DNA of 64,000 bases, from the NCBI RefSeq assembly GCF_000708755.2, contig NZ_JGVU02000006.1, positions 248,001-312,000 on the forward strand, written 5' to 3'. Under the pieces are notes generated by a model. The model searched no databases. It was not told where the DNA came from and was given only the letters and a program-made list of their open reading frames with translations. Origin of the DNA: Metabacillus indicus LMG 22858. Its GTDB lineage: Bacteria; Bacillota; Bacilli; Bacillales; Bacillaceae. The number at the start of each line of letters is the position of its first letter. The stretch's first letter is position 1. Shown in pieces: positions 1-6,445 of this stretch. The position numbers were made by a program, and so were the translations under genes.

Positions 1-162
1 TTCTGACTCAAGCAAGTCGGAAAGGAGCTTTGAAGCGAAAAATTCTTCGTTGCCGATTTCAGGGTTTTCATGAATCGAATGGCTGATTCTCAGGTAGCTT
101 GCCTTTCTTGATTCGATTTCATCAATGATTTGCTCTTTAAGCGTAACAACTGCTGTGCTCAT
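1..162 (-). CDS. M20-family metallopeptidase/amidohydrolase, N-terminal part only
   Basis: The frame is open from an ATG at 160-162 to the left window edge (54 residues), so only the N-terminus is seen. The start has a strong GAGGAGGAAAG ribosome site. The segment RISHSIHENPEIGNEEF matches the opening of M20 amidohydrolases (the 'H..PE.g.eE' motif before the metal-binding core). It follows metQ by 19 bases and is the last visible gene of the S-box-controlled methionine import operon. By family it would hydrolyse an N-acyl amino acid or a dipeptide, possibly releasing methionine from imported conjugates; that role is inferred from position. Confidence 0.8.
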   Translation of the reverse strand, partial: MSTAVVTLKEQIIDEIESRKASYLRISHSIHENPEIGNEEFFASKLLSDLLESE

Positions 163-181
163 GCTCTTTCCTCCTCAATGA

Positions 182-1015
182 TTATTCTCCAATTTCACTT
201 AGAGGGACAAACGTCGGAATCGTGGCTCCATCGTATTCTTTTTCAATAAATTCAGCTGTGTCTTCCTCCTGGTAAAGCTCAACGATGCGTTTCAGTTCTT
301 TGCGGTCCTTGTCTTCTGTGCGTGTTGCGATGATGTTGATATAAGGTGTGGCTGTGTCATCTTCATGGAAAATAGAATCCTTGATTGGGTTAAATCCTGC
401 ATCAACAGCAATTCCGTTGTTGATGATAGAACCTGCTACATCGGGAAGCACACGCGGTGTCTGGCCGGCGACGACGGGCACGATTTCAAGCTTTTTCGGA
501 TTTTTGACGATTTTATCAAGTGATCCGTTTCCGTCAAAGTCTTCAGGAAGTTCAATTAAACCGGCTGCCTGAAGAAGAAGGAACGCTCTTCCCATGTTTG
601 TCGCTTCATTCGGAACTGCAATTTTTCCGCCTTCCGGAATGTCTTCAACAGATTTGTATTTATCCGAGTAGAGGCCAAGAGGTGCGATGACCGTTGTTCC
701 AATGGGAGTCAGGTCAAGATTGTGTTCTTTTTTGAAGGCATTAAAGTAAGAAATCGTTTGAAACGCATTGGCATCCAGCTCGCCTTCTGAAAGCGCAAGA
801 TTCGGCTGCACATAATCTGAAAATCTGACAATCTCAATGTTAATGCCTTCTTTTTCTGCCTTCTTGGCAACAAAGTCCCAGATGCGGTTATCAGATCCGC
901 TGACGCCGATTTTCACATCCACCTCTTCTTTTCCGCTTGCTGTTTTATTTCCGCATCCCGCAGCAAAAGCGGCGAGTGCTGCAATCAGTGTTAAAATGAT
1001 CCATTTTTTCATCAT
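182..1015 (-). CDS. metQ: Methionine ABC transporter, substrate-binding lipoprotein MetQ
   Basis: 277 residues, the usual size for the NlpA/MetQ family. The N-terminus has a Lys-rich start, a hydrophobic stretch and a lipobox (FAAGC, Cys at about residue 21), so the protein is lipid-anchored outside the membrane. Family motifs include VKIGVSGSDNRIWDFV near the N-terminus, the 'AFQTISYFNAF' stretch and the 'VPNEATNMGRAF' loop. It delivers methionine, and in homologues methionine derivatives, to MetP-MetN. The ATG follows AGGAGAGAACA. It is the third gene of the operon and lies 9 bases after metP. Regulation is through the two upstream SAM riboswitches. Confidence 0.95.
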   Translation of the reverse strand: MMKKWIILTLIAALAAFAAGCGNKTASGKEEVDVKIGVSGSDNRIWDFVAKKAEKEGINIEIVRFSDYVQPNLALSEGELDANAFQTISYFNAFKKEHNLDLTPIGTTVIAPLGLYSDKYKSVEDIPEGGKIAVPNEATNMGRAFLLLQAAGLIELPEDFDGNGSLDKIVKNPKKLEIVPVVAGQTPRVLPDVAGSIINNGIAVDAGFNPIKDSIFHEDDTATPYINIIATRTEDKDRKELKRIVELYQEEDTAEFIEKEYDGATIPTFVPLSEIGE

Positions 1016-1024
1016 TGTTCTCTC

Positions 1025-1675
1025 CTATCGTCTTCTGATTTTTTTCGATAAAATGTTTCCTGAAGTCTGAAGTCCCTGAACAAGGACAACAAGAATGGCC
1101 ACTGTAATGATCATGACAACCGTGTCAAAGCGCTGGTAGCCGTATGTAATGGCGAGATCTCCAAGTCCGCCTCCGCCGACAGCCCCTGCCATCGCAGATG
1201 CACCGACAAGTCCCACTGTCGCAATCGTCAGACTCAAAACAAGTGAGCTTAATGCTTCAGGAACAATAAACTTGAAGATGATCTGGGTTGGCGTTGCACC
1301 CATTGCTTCTGCCGCTTCAATGACTCCCGGGTCCACTTCAAGCAACGAGTTCTCTATTAATCTGGCAATATAGGGTCCTGCGTAAAAGACAAGCGGCACA
1401 ACAGCTGCAGCTGTTCCGATTGAGGTTCCGACAATCAATCTCGTCAGCGGAACAATCGCCACCATCAAAATGATGAACGGCACAGAGCGGAAAAGATTCA
1501 CGATCCCGTTCAGGATGTTAAAAATAATGGCGTTTTCCCATAGATGTCCCTTTCGGGTGATGACCAGCAGCACGCCGAGCGGAAGGCCGATCAACGTGGA
1601 GAAAAGCAGGGAAAAACCGGTCATTGCGAGTGTTTCGACTAAAGCATCAAGTATTTGCTGAGAATCAACTAGCAT
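1025..1675 (-). CDS. metP: Methionine ABC transporter permease MetP (MetI)
   Basis: About 216 residues with five predicted membrane helices. The cytoplasmic EAA loop that docks on the ATPase is visible (GVIEAAEAMGATPTQIIFK), followed by the typical 'PEALSSLVLSLTIATVGLVGASAMAGAVGGGGLG' region. It forms the membrane channel for methionine uptake with MetN and MetQ. The frame also has an ATG six bases upstream, but the second ATG (1673-1675) is better spaced from GAGGTG. The start overlaps the end of metN, so translation is probably coupled. Confidence 0.93.
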   Translation of the reverse strand: MLVDSQQILDALVETLAMTGFSLLFSTLIGLPLGVLLVITRKGHLWENAIIFNILNGIVNLFRSVPFIILMVAIVPLTRLIVGTSIGTAAAVVPLVFYAGPYIARLIENSLLEVDPGVIEAAEAMGATPTQIIFKFIVPEALSSLVLSLTIATVGLVGASAMAGAVGGGGLGDLAITYGYQRFDTVVMIITVAILVVLVQGLQTSGNILSKKIRRR

Positions 1676-2696
1676 GTGCATTCACCTCTTTCACTGATAC
1701 GTTCTCCTGGTTCATCACCAGAAGCGCTCTTTTTATTTCACTTTCCGTTCCCTGAAGTTCAACGATTAAATGTCCAAATGGAATCCCCTGAAGCTCCGTG
1801 ATGTTGCCGAACAGCACGTTGATATGGAGGTCAAATCGTTTCGCAATCTGCGAAAGCAGCGGCTGACCTGAGGATTTTCCGACAAAATTAATTTTGAAAA
1901 TCTGTCCCTGGCTGTTTTCTTCCTGAACAAGTTTCAGAACCGATTCAGGAATCGAATCATTCAGAACAGAGCTGACAAAGTTTGAAGCGGTTTTTGTTTT
2001 TGGATTTGAGAAGACCTCAAACACAGAACCTGATTCTATGATTTTTCCGCCTTCGATCACGGCTACTGTATCGCAAACCTCTCTTATGACTGACATTTCA
2101 TGCGTGATCATGAGAATCGTAATGTTGTATTCCTCGTTGATTTTTTTCAAAAGCTTCAGAATCGAAGCTGTCGTCTGAGGATCAAGTGCCGAGGTAGCTT
2201 CATCGCAAAGAAGAATGGATGGCTGGGTAGCAAGTGCCCTTGCAATCCCGACGCGCTGTTTCTGGCCGCCTGATAACTGATCAGGGTACTGATTCGCTTT
2301 GTCCTCAAGTCCTACAAACGAGAGCAGCTCGGCAACCCGCTCCTTAATGACTTTCTGGGGGACATTTGAGAGCAGGAGCGGAATGGCCACATTTGCATAG
2401 ACCGTCTTTGAGTTCAACAGATTGAAATGCTGAAACACCATGCCGATTTTCCGTTTGACTCCGCGCACATCCTTTTTGGAAAGCGCCGTTAAGTCGAGAC
2501 CATCCACGATGATCTGCCCTGCTGTTGGACGCTCGAGCAGATTCACTGTGCGGATCAGGGTGCTTTTTCCGGCTCCGCTAAAACCGATGACTCCGCATAT
2601 TTCCCCTTTTTTCACTTCCAGATCAATGCCGTCAAGAGCTTTCACTTCATTGCCGCCGCTCCCGTATACCTTTGTGACGCCTTTAAATTCAATCAT
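1665..2696 (-). CDS. metN: Methionine ABC transporter ATP-binding protein MetN
   Basis: 343 residues. Walker A is GFSGAGKST (about residues 38-46), Q-loop VFQHFN, ABC signature LSGGQKQR, Walker B LLCDEATSALD and H-loop MITHEM. After the ATPase domain, from about residue 260, comes the C-terminal NIL domain (FVGKSSGQPLLSQIAKRFD...), which in MetN binds methionine and inhibits transport when the cell is replete. It powers methionine import with MetP and MetQ. First gene of the operon, immediately downstream of two SAM riboswitches; the GGGAGGTTACATAA ribosome site lies just after the second riboswitch terminator. Confidence 0.96.
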   Translation of the reverse strand: MIEFKGVTKVYGSGGNEVKALDGIDLEVKKGEICGVIGFSGAGKSTLIRTVNLLERPTAGQIIVDGLDLTALSKKDVRGVKRKIGMVFQHFNLLNSKTVYANVAIPLLLSNVPQKVIKERVAELLSFVGLEDKANQYPDQLSGGQKQRVGIARALATQPSILLCDEATSALDPQTTASILKLLKKINEEYNITILMITHEMSVIREVCDTVAVIEGGKIIESGSVFEVFSNPKTKTASNFVSSVLNDSIPESVLKLVQEENSQGQIFKINFVGKSSGQPLLSQIAKRFDLHINVLFGNITELQGIPFGHLIVELQGTESEIKRALLVMNQENVSVKEVNAHAS

Positions 2697-2723
2697 TTAT
2701 GTAACCTCCCTGTATTTTTGCAA

Positions 2724-2890
2724 TAAAAAAACCCTCTTCTATCCGACAAGAAGAGGGCATGGCATAAGAAATCACCGGTTCTCTTCTCATCTCCCAGGCT
2801 ATCGCCTGCTGGAATTGGCACAGTACTTTTTCAAAAGTCCGCTGCCGAAGCATCATGGGGCCAGTCCCTCCGCTTCTCTGGATAAGAAAA
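2724..2890 (-). promoter_or_regulatory. SAM-I (S-box) riboswitch 1, proximal to metN, with terminator
   Basis: Read on the minus strand from about 2888. P1 strands TCTTATC (at 2881-2888) and GATGAGA (at 2785-2791) pair. Between them are the S-box hallmarks GCGGAGGGACTGGCCC, the GCTTCGGCAGC junction and GTGCCAATTCCAGCAG. It is followed by a perfect 9-bp terminator stem (2732-2740 with 2749-2757) and a run of U. High SAM should favour the terminator and stop metNPQ transcription. This is the second of two aptamers in series. Confidence 0.93.
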
Positions 2891-2910
2891 TCATGATTTA
2901 GTTTTAAAGA

Positions 2911-3080
2911 AAAATAAAAACCTCTCCCTGAAAGACAGGAAGAGGCTGGATCTGCAAAAAAAGACCGTTCGCTCTTCTCATCTCTCAGGCTGCACGCCTG
3001 CTGGAGTTGGCACAGTTCTCATAAAGAGTCCGCTGCCGAGGTTTCAAAGGGCCATATCCCTCCACCTCTCGTGATAAGAA
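2911..3080 (-). promoter_or_regulatory. SAM-I (S-box) riboswitch 2, promoter-proximal, with its own terminator
   Basis: Second complete S-box on the minus strand, starting at about 3080. P1 TTCTTATC pairs with GATGAGA (2976-2982). The conserved GTGGAGGGATATGGCCC, CCTCGGCAGC and GTGCCAACTCCAGCAG segments are present. A terminator hairpin follows (2921-2930 with 2937-2946, one mismatch) with a U-rich tail. Together with the downstream copy it makes a tandem arrangement in which transcription must pass two SAM checkpoints before reaching metN. Confidence 0.92.
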
Positions 3081-3101
3081 GCTATATTTTCGATGTGTCT
3101 A

Positions 3102-3130
3102 ACTTTACTCCCGTATTTTCTGAAAGTCAA
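3102..3130 (-). promoter_or_regulatory. Sigma-A promoter of the met import operon
   Basis: On the minus strand TTGACT (3125-3130) and TAAAGT (3102-3107) are separated by 17 bases. The predicted transcription start, about 3095, lies some 15 bases before the first S-box aptamer, as expected for a riboswitch leader. Confidence 0.65.
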
Positions 3131-3145
3131 CACTTTTTTAAAAAA

Positions 3146-3568
3146 TCAGTTGGACTGTTTAGAAAGTCTGCGGTATTTATACTGCTGCCACTGAAAACGG
3201 ATAAAGCAGCCGATACAAAAACCGAGAATCGCGACAAATGCGGCAATGGCAACCATAATAGTTGCCGCATAGGCAAGCACCGTCCAGTCAAGCATGTATC
3301 CGGCAAACCCAAGGCTCAGGCAGATCACTGCTATAACCTGATTAAACTGCTGCTGATCAAAATCTTCCTGTATATAGGCTGAAGGCTCTTTTTTCAAAAA
3401 GGTGCCGGCAGCTTTCATGATCGGGTTTACTTTAAACAGCAGTCCCATAATCCCGGCCGTAAGAGGCACCAGTAAAAAAGCGCCCATGCCGCTGATCAAG
3501 AATGCTGCAGCGGATAGCACAATCACCCATTGATTAACTAATACTAAAGGTTTTGGAATGGTTTTCAC
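3146..3568 (-). CDS. DUF4395 family membrane protein
   Basis: About 140 residues with four predicted membrane helices. Family features are the N-terminal IPKPLVLVNQW, the central NPIMKAAGTFLKKEPS.YIQED loop, FNQVIAVICLSLGF, and the C-terminal Cys pair in GFCIGCFIRFQWQQYKYRR, which could be redox-active or metal-binding. The function of DUF4395 is not known to me. The open frame reaches 3580, but the GTG at 3568 has the better-spaced AGGTGG ribosome site and gives the usual family start. It reads toward the met operon, about 40 bases before that operon's promoter. Confidence 0.8.
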   Translation of the reverse strand: MKTIPKPLVLVNQWVIVLSAAAFLISGMGAFLLVPLTAGIMGLLFKVNPIMKAAGTFLKKEPSAYIQEDFDQQQFNQVIAVICLSLGFAGYMLDWTVLAYAATIMVAIAAFVAILGFCIGCFIRFQWQQYKYRRLSKQSN

Positions 3569-3651
3569 ACTAAAACCCACCTGTCTGATTGGAATATAAG
3601 TATTTTACTCCAGGCAGCCAATTTTGTGAAGAGGATTGCTTCAGGAAGTGA

Positions 3652-3681
3652 TTGACAGCTATCTCTCCAGCATGATAAGAT
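3652..3681 (+). promoter_or_regulatory. Promoter of the S-box-like leader and alpha/beta hydrolase gene
   Basis: A perfect TTGACA (3652-3657) and TAAGAT (3676-3681) with an 18-base spacer. The expected start near 3688 leaves a leader of about 200 bases carrying an aptamer-like fold and a terminator. Confidence 0.55.
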
Positions 3682-3716
3682 CGTTAAAACCAACTAAACC
3701 AATAAGAATTAAATAT

Positions 3717-3864
3717 AATCTATCAAGAGTGAACGAGAGACCTGGCTCCATGACTTCACAGCAGCCGCCGCTTGCCGGAAAGGTGCTCCAACCAGCAAAG
3801 CACGATGCTTTGGCCGATAAAGAAAAACCCTCTCTTGTCAGCTGTAAGCAGGAGAGGGTTTTTT
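3717..3864 (+). promoter_or_regulatory. Divergent S-box-like riboswitch with intrinsic terminator
   Basis: The order and spacing of SAM-I elements are kept: TATCAAGAG at 3721, a P2 helix GTGAA/TTCAC, an inner GAG/CTC helix capped by ACCTGG, GCAGCC where S-boxes have GCAACC, AAGGTGC at 3780, CCAG complementary to the P2-loop CTGG (the pseudoknot), a P4 hairpin CAAAGC/GCTTTG, and GATA at 3816 closing P1. A terminator follows (3828-3834 with 3852-3858, then T6). P2a differs in sequence from ordinary S-boxes but still pairs. Several positions that are nearly invariant in SAM-I are changed, so the ligand may be SAM or something related. Weak P1 pairing is a caution. Confidence 0.65.
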
Positions 3865-3893
3865 AGTTCAGAATTGATTGGGAGGAAATGATG

Positions 3894-4664
3894 ATGACGA
3901 CGAAACATGTGCCTGTCCTTGCAGGAGCTGAAAGCTTTTTTCATAAAGGAAATGAGATCGGCATTCTTCTGTGCCACGGATTTGCCGGTACTCCCCAAAG
4001 TGTCGGCGAGCTCGGAAAACTGTTGGCCGCAAAGGGATATACCGTTTATGCCCCGCGCCTGAAAGGCCACGGAACCACTCCCCTTGATTTTGAAGACTGC
4101 TGCTTTACAGACTGGATTCAAAATATCGAAGAAGCTTATAAAAAGCTTAAAAAAGTGTGCCGCAGGATCTTTGTTGCAGGGCAGTCCATGGGCGGAATTT
4201 TAGCGGCTCACCTTGCATGCAGGCACCAGGACATCGACGGGCTAATCACCATCAATGCAGCACTTAGCGTTCCGGGCTATGAGGTTTTTCAGCACGAGAT
4301 CGAACCCCGTTTTATTCCAGAAGGAAAACCGGATATCAAAGCGGACGATATGGAAGAAATTACGTATGAAGCCGTTCCGATTAAAGCCGTCCACAACCTG
4401 CTGACGCTCATTAAAACAACGAAGCCCGTGCTGTCTGAAGTAACCTGTCCGACCCTGATTTTCAAATCAGAAGAAGACCATGTTGTACCGGCCTCAAGCT
4501 CAGATGTTCTTTTCCATGCCATCTCATCTCCTTTCAAACAGATGGTCAGCCTCACGAATTCCTATCATGTGGCCTCAATGGATTTTGATAAGGACGTCAT
4601 TGCAGAAAAAACAGCCGCCTATATTGAACTTTGCTGCAGCCGGGAGTATAAATTGTCTGTCTGA
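3894..4664 (+). CDS. Alpha/beta hydrolase, Est30/YvaK-like carboxylesterase
   Basis: About 256 residues, matching the size of Bacillus carboxylesterases of the Est30 type. It has an HGFAG oxyanion segment near residue 27, nucleophile elbow GQSMGG near residue 95, the catalytic acid in 'SEEDHVVP' and a terminal His in 'SYHVASMD'. Three ATGs are consecutive (3888, 3891, 3894); the third is best spaced from GGGAGG. It is cytoplasmic, with no signal peptide. The gene sits behind an S-box-like attenuator, which suggests a substrate connected with methionine, SAM or another thio-metabolite. That link is inferred; the enzyme family itself acts on short esters. Confidence 0.85.
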   Translation: MTTKHVPVLAGAESFFHKGNEIGILLCHGFAGTPQSVGELGKLLAAKGYTVYAPRLKGHGTTPLDFEDCCFTDWIQNIEEAYKKLKKVCRRIFVAGQSMGGILAAHLACRHQDIDGLITINAALSVPGYEVFQHEIEPRFIPEGKPDIKADDMEEITYEAVPIKAVHNLLTLIKTTKPVLSEVTCPTLIFKSEEDHVVPASSSDVLFHAISSPFKQMVSLTNSYHVASMDFDKDVIAEKTAAYIELCCSREYKLSV

Positions 4665-4693
4665 ATCTGCTAAACTGTAGACAGGTGATGAAC

Positions 4694-5428
4694 ATGTTCT
4701 TAAAATCAATTAAACTGCTTAAAGAGAATATCCCCTCTTTTAAAAAATATCCCTTTTCCATCCCTGCCATTTCCGGTATGGACGAACTGAGACTGACCAG
4801 CACTGTTACTTTTTTTGTCGGTGAGAACGGCTCGGGCAAATCGACTCTGATGGAGGCCGTTGCCTATCAGTGCGGCTTTAACACTGCAGGCGGAAGCCAC
4901 CATCTCTACCAGCCGAGAAGCTCGCAGTCTGACCTTGGCGATTATATTCGGCTCGGATGGATGCCCAAAGTGAAAAACGGCTTCTTTCTCAGGGCAGAAT
5001 CCTTTTTCCAATTTGCCTCCCACCTTGAAGAACTCAGTGAAGATCCTGATTCAGGAGATGTCTTCGGTGCATACGGAGGAAAATCACTGCACGAACAGTC
5101 CCACGGCGAGTCGTTCTTGTCCCTTTTCCTGAACCGCTTCGGCAGCAAAGCCATTTATCTGCTTGATGAGCCTGAGGCAGCCCTGTCCCCGTCAAGGCAG
5201 CTGACCCTCCTCCGCCTCCTTCACGATTTGACGAAAAACGGAGACACTCAGTTCATTATTGCCACTCATTCCCCTATCCTCCTTGGCTTTCCGGGTGCTG
5301 ACATTCTTAGCTTTGACGATGAAAAAATCACAAAAAGGACGTACGAAGATACGGATCACTATCAAATTACGAAATACTTTCTGGAAAACCGGGAGCGGTT
5401 TTTGGAGGAGCTATTTAAAGAGGAATAA
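4694..5428 (+). CDS. AAA family ATPase of the ABC/RecF-like type
   Basis: About 244 residues. It has Walker A GENGSGKST near residue 45, an ABC-like 'HGESFLSLFLNRF' region, Walker B AIYLLDEPEAALS and H-switch IIATHSPIL. There are no membrane segments. It resembles the small stand-alone AAA_21/AAA_23 ATPases that are common in bacteria and usually uncharacterised. GTG and ATG codons at 4685 and 4688 are in frame, but AGGTGA fits the ATG at 4694. It follows the hydrolase gene by about 30 bases, so both may lie on the same S-box-controlled transcript. Confidence 0.75.
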   Translation: MFLKSIKLLKENIPSFKKYPFSIPAISGMDELRLTSTVTFFVGENGSGKSTLMEAVAYQCGFNTAGGSHHLYQPRSSQSDLGDYIRLGWMPKVKNGFFLRAESFFQFASHLEELSEDPDSGDVFGAYGGKSLHEQSHGESFLSLFLNRFGSKAIYLLDEPEAALSPSRQLTLLRLLHDLTKNGDTQFIIATHSPILLGFPGADILSFDDEKITKRTYEDTDHYQITKYFLENRERFLEELFKEE

Positions 5429-5430
5429 AG

Positions 5431-5467
5431 AAAGGGAGCTCCACGGAAATTGGAGTTCCCTTTCTCT
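5431..5467 (+). terminator. Intrinsic terminator after the AAA ATPase gene
   Basis: AAAGGGAGCTCCA (5431-5443) pairs with TGGAGTTCCCTTT (5451-5463) with one G-T pair, followed by a T-rich stretch. A second GGAGTTCC/GGAGCTCC pair lies just downstream at about 5476-5502. Confidence 0.6.
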
Positions 5468-5533
5468 TAATCGTTTGGAGTTCCAGCTGTGGGAGCTCCA
5501 TTCTGTTCACCAGTTACACTTTATCAAGGCAGC

Positions 5534-5908
5534 TCATTTTTCATTCTTAAAGAAATGAACAGGACGGACTTCTATCCGCCAGCCGAATTCTTCCCCTTTG
5601 CTGATTTGCGTCGTTGGATGAAGAGAGGCCATTTTAATTGCTTCATCCATACTTTCTGCTTCAAAAACAAATACACTGCCGATCAGATCTTCCGTTTCTT
5701 TAAAAGGACCATCTGTTACAAGAACCTGTCCATTTACGCGGCGCAGGCTCTTAACTTCAGATTCAAGGCCTGCATCAAGAAGCACCTTACCGCTTTCATA
5801 AAAATTTTCAATAACAGGCTGGCATTCACTCATAACCGCCTCAATTTCTTCTCTTGGCCGTGCATTCATTTTTTCAGGGCTGAAATAGCCCATACATAAA
5901 AATATCAT
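5534..5908 (-). CDS. YciI/DGPF-domain protein
   Basis: 124 residues. It opens MIFLCMGYFSPEKM and contains the DGPF signature (VTDGPFKETEDLIGSVFVFE) and the following 'SMDEAIKMA..HP' segment, which define the YCII-related alpha-beta barrel family. The frame is open further upstream, but the ATG at 5906-5908 has the AGGAGAG ribosome site and gives the usual start. These proteins are dimeric. Some are dehalogenase-like or fused to sigma factors, but no specific reaction can be assigned here. It is monocistronic and convergent with the AAA ATPase. Confidence 0.8.
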   Translation of the reverse strand: MIFLCMGYFSPEKMNARPREEIEAVMSECQPVIENFYESGKVLLDAGLESEVKSLRRVNGQVLVTDGPFKETEDLIGSVFVFEAESMDEAIKMASLHPTTQISKGEEFGWRIEVRPVHFFKNEK

Positions 5909-6334
5909 GATTTTCTCTCCTTTAGCACCCGAATTTCCAACTAAAACTACAACTGTTGACCACAAATGGACTTGGACTGAAAGTGTAAGAAAACCTCCTA
6001 AAGCTATCAAAACATCAAACTTTTTATAACCTTCTCTACCATTTCAATATTCAGCTTCCATTCTCCTCTAATGAAAAAAAACAGCTTCTCCTTCACAGAC
6101 AAAGAAAGAGTTAGAACCGTTGCTGCTTAAGCATGCACAAATCTCTGGATGTTACAAAAAATCCTAGGTCATACTTCCCTCTTTTCATCCTTCCATAAAA
6201 CAAAGAACATCTGAATCTTCTCAGAATCTCTTAAATCACGTTATGTTTCAAGCCGAAAACAAAATATCTGCACTCTATACAAAATTTCCTTCCTAACAAA
6301 TGACTGCAATTAAAGATAGAATAGTCAAATCAAA

Positions 6335-6348
6335 TGAAAGCGTTACCA
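6335..6348 (+). promoter_or_regulatory. Candidate CcpA site (cre)
   Basis: TGAAAGCGTTACCA matches the cre consensus WGWAARCGYTWWCN at all but one position. It lies three bases upstream of a -35-like element and about 100 bases before the beta-glucanase start, a plausible place for catabolite control of a polysaccharide-degrading enzyme. The rest of the 5909-6445 gap shows no gene. Confidence 0.5.
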
Positions 6349-6350
6349 AA

Positions 6351-6379
6351 TTGCGGGGTGAAGGCTATAGTTCTATAAG
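6351..6379 (+). promoter_or_regulatory. Putative promoter of the GH16 glucanase gene
   Basis: TTGCGG (6351-6356) and TATAAG (6374-6379) are spaced by 17 bases. The gene's ATG at 6446 is preceded by AGGAGATG. Confidence 0.4.
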
Positions 6380-6445
6380 ACTAGATGACATTCAACTATT
6401 TAAAACGTTTCGTGCAAAGAAAAAATCAAATCAGGAGATGAATAC

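Noticed and set aside
3636-3866. Plus-strand 76-codon ORF before the hydrolase gene
   Set aside because: It covers the promoter, the S-box-like leader and the terminator and has no ribosome site.
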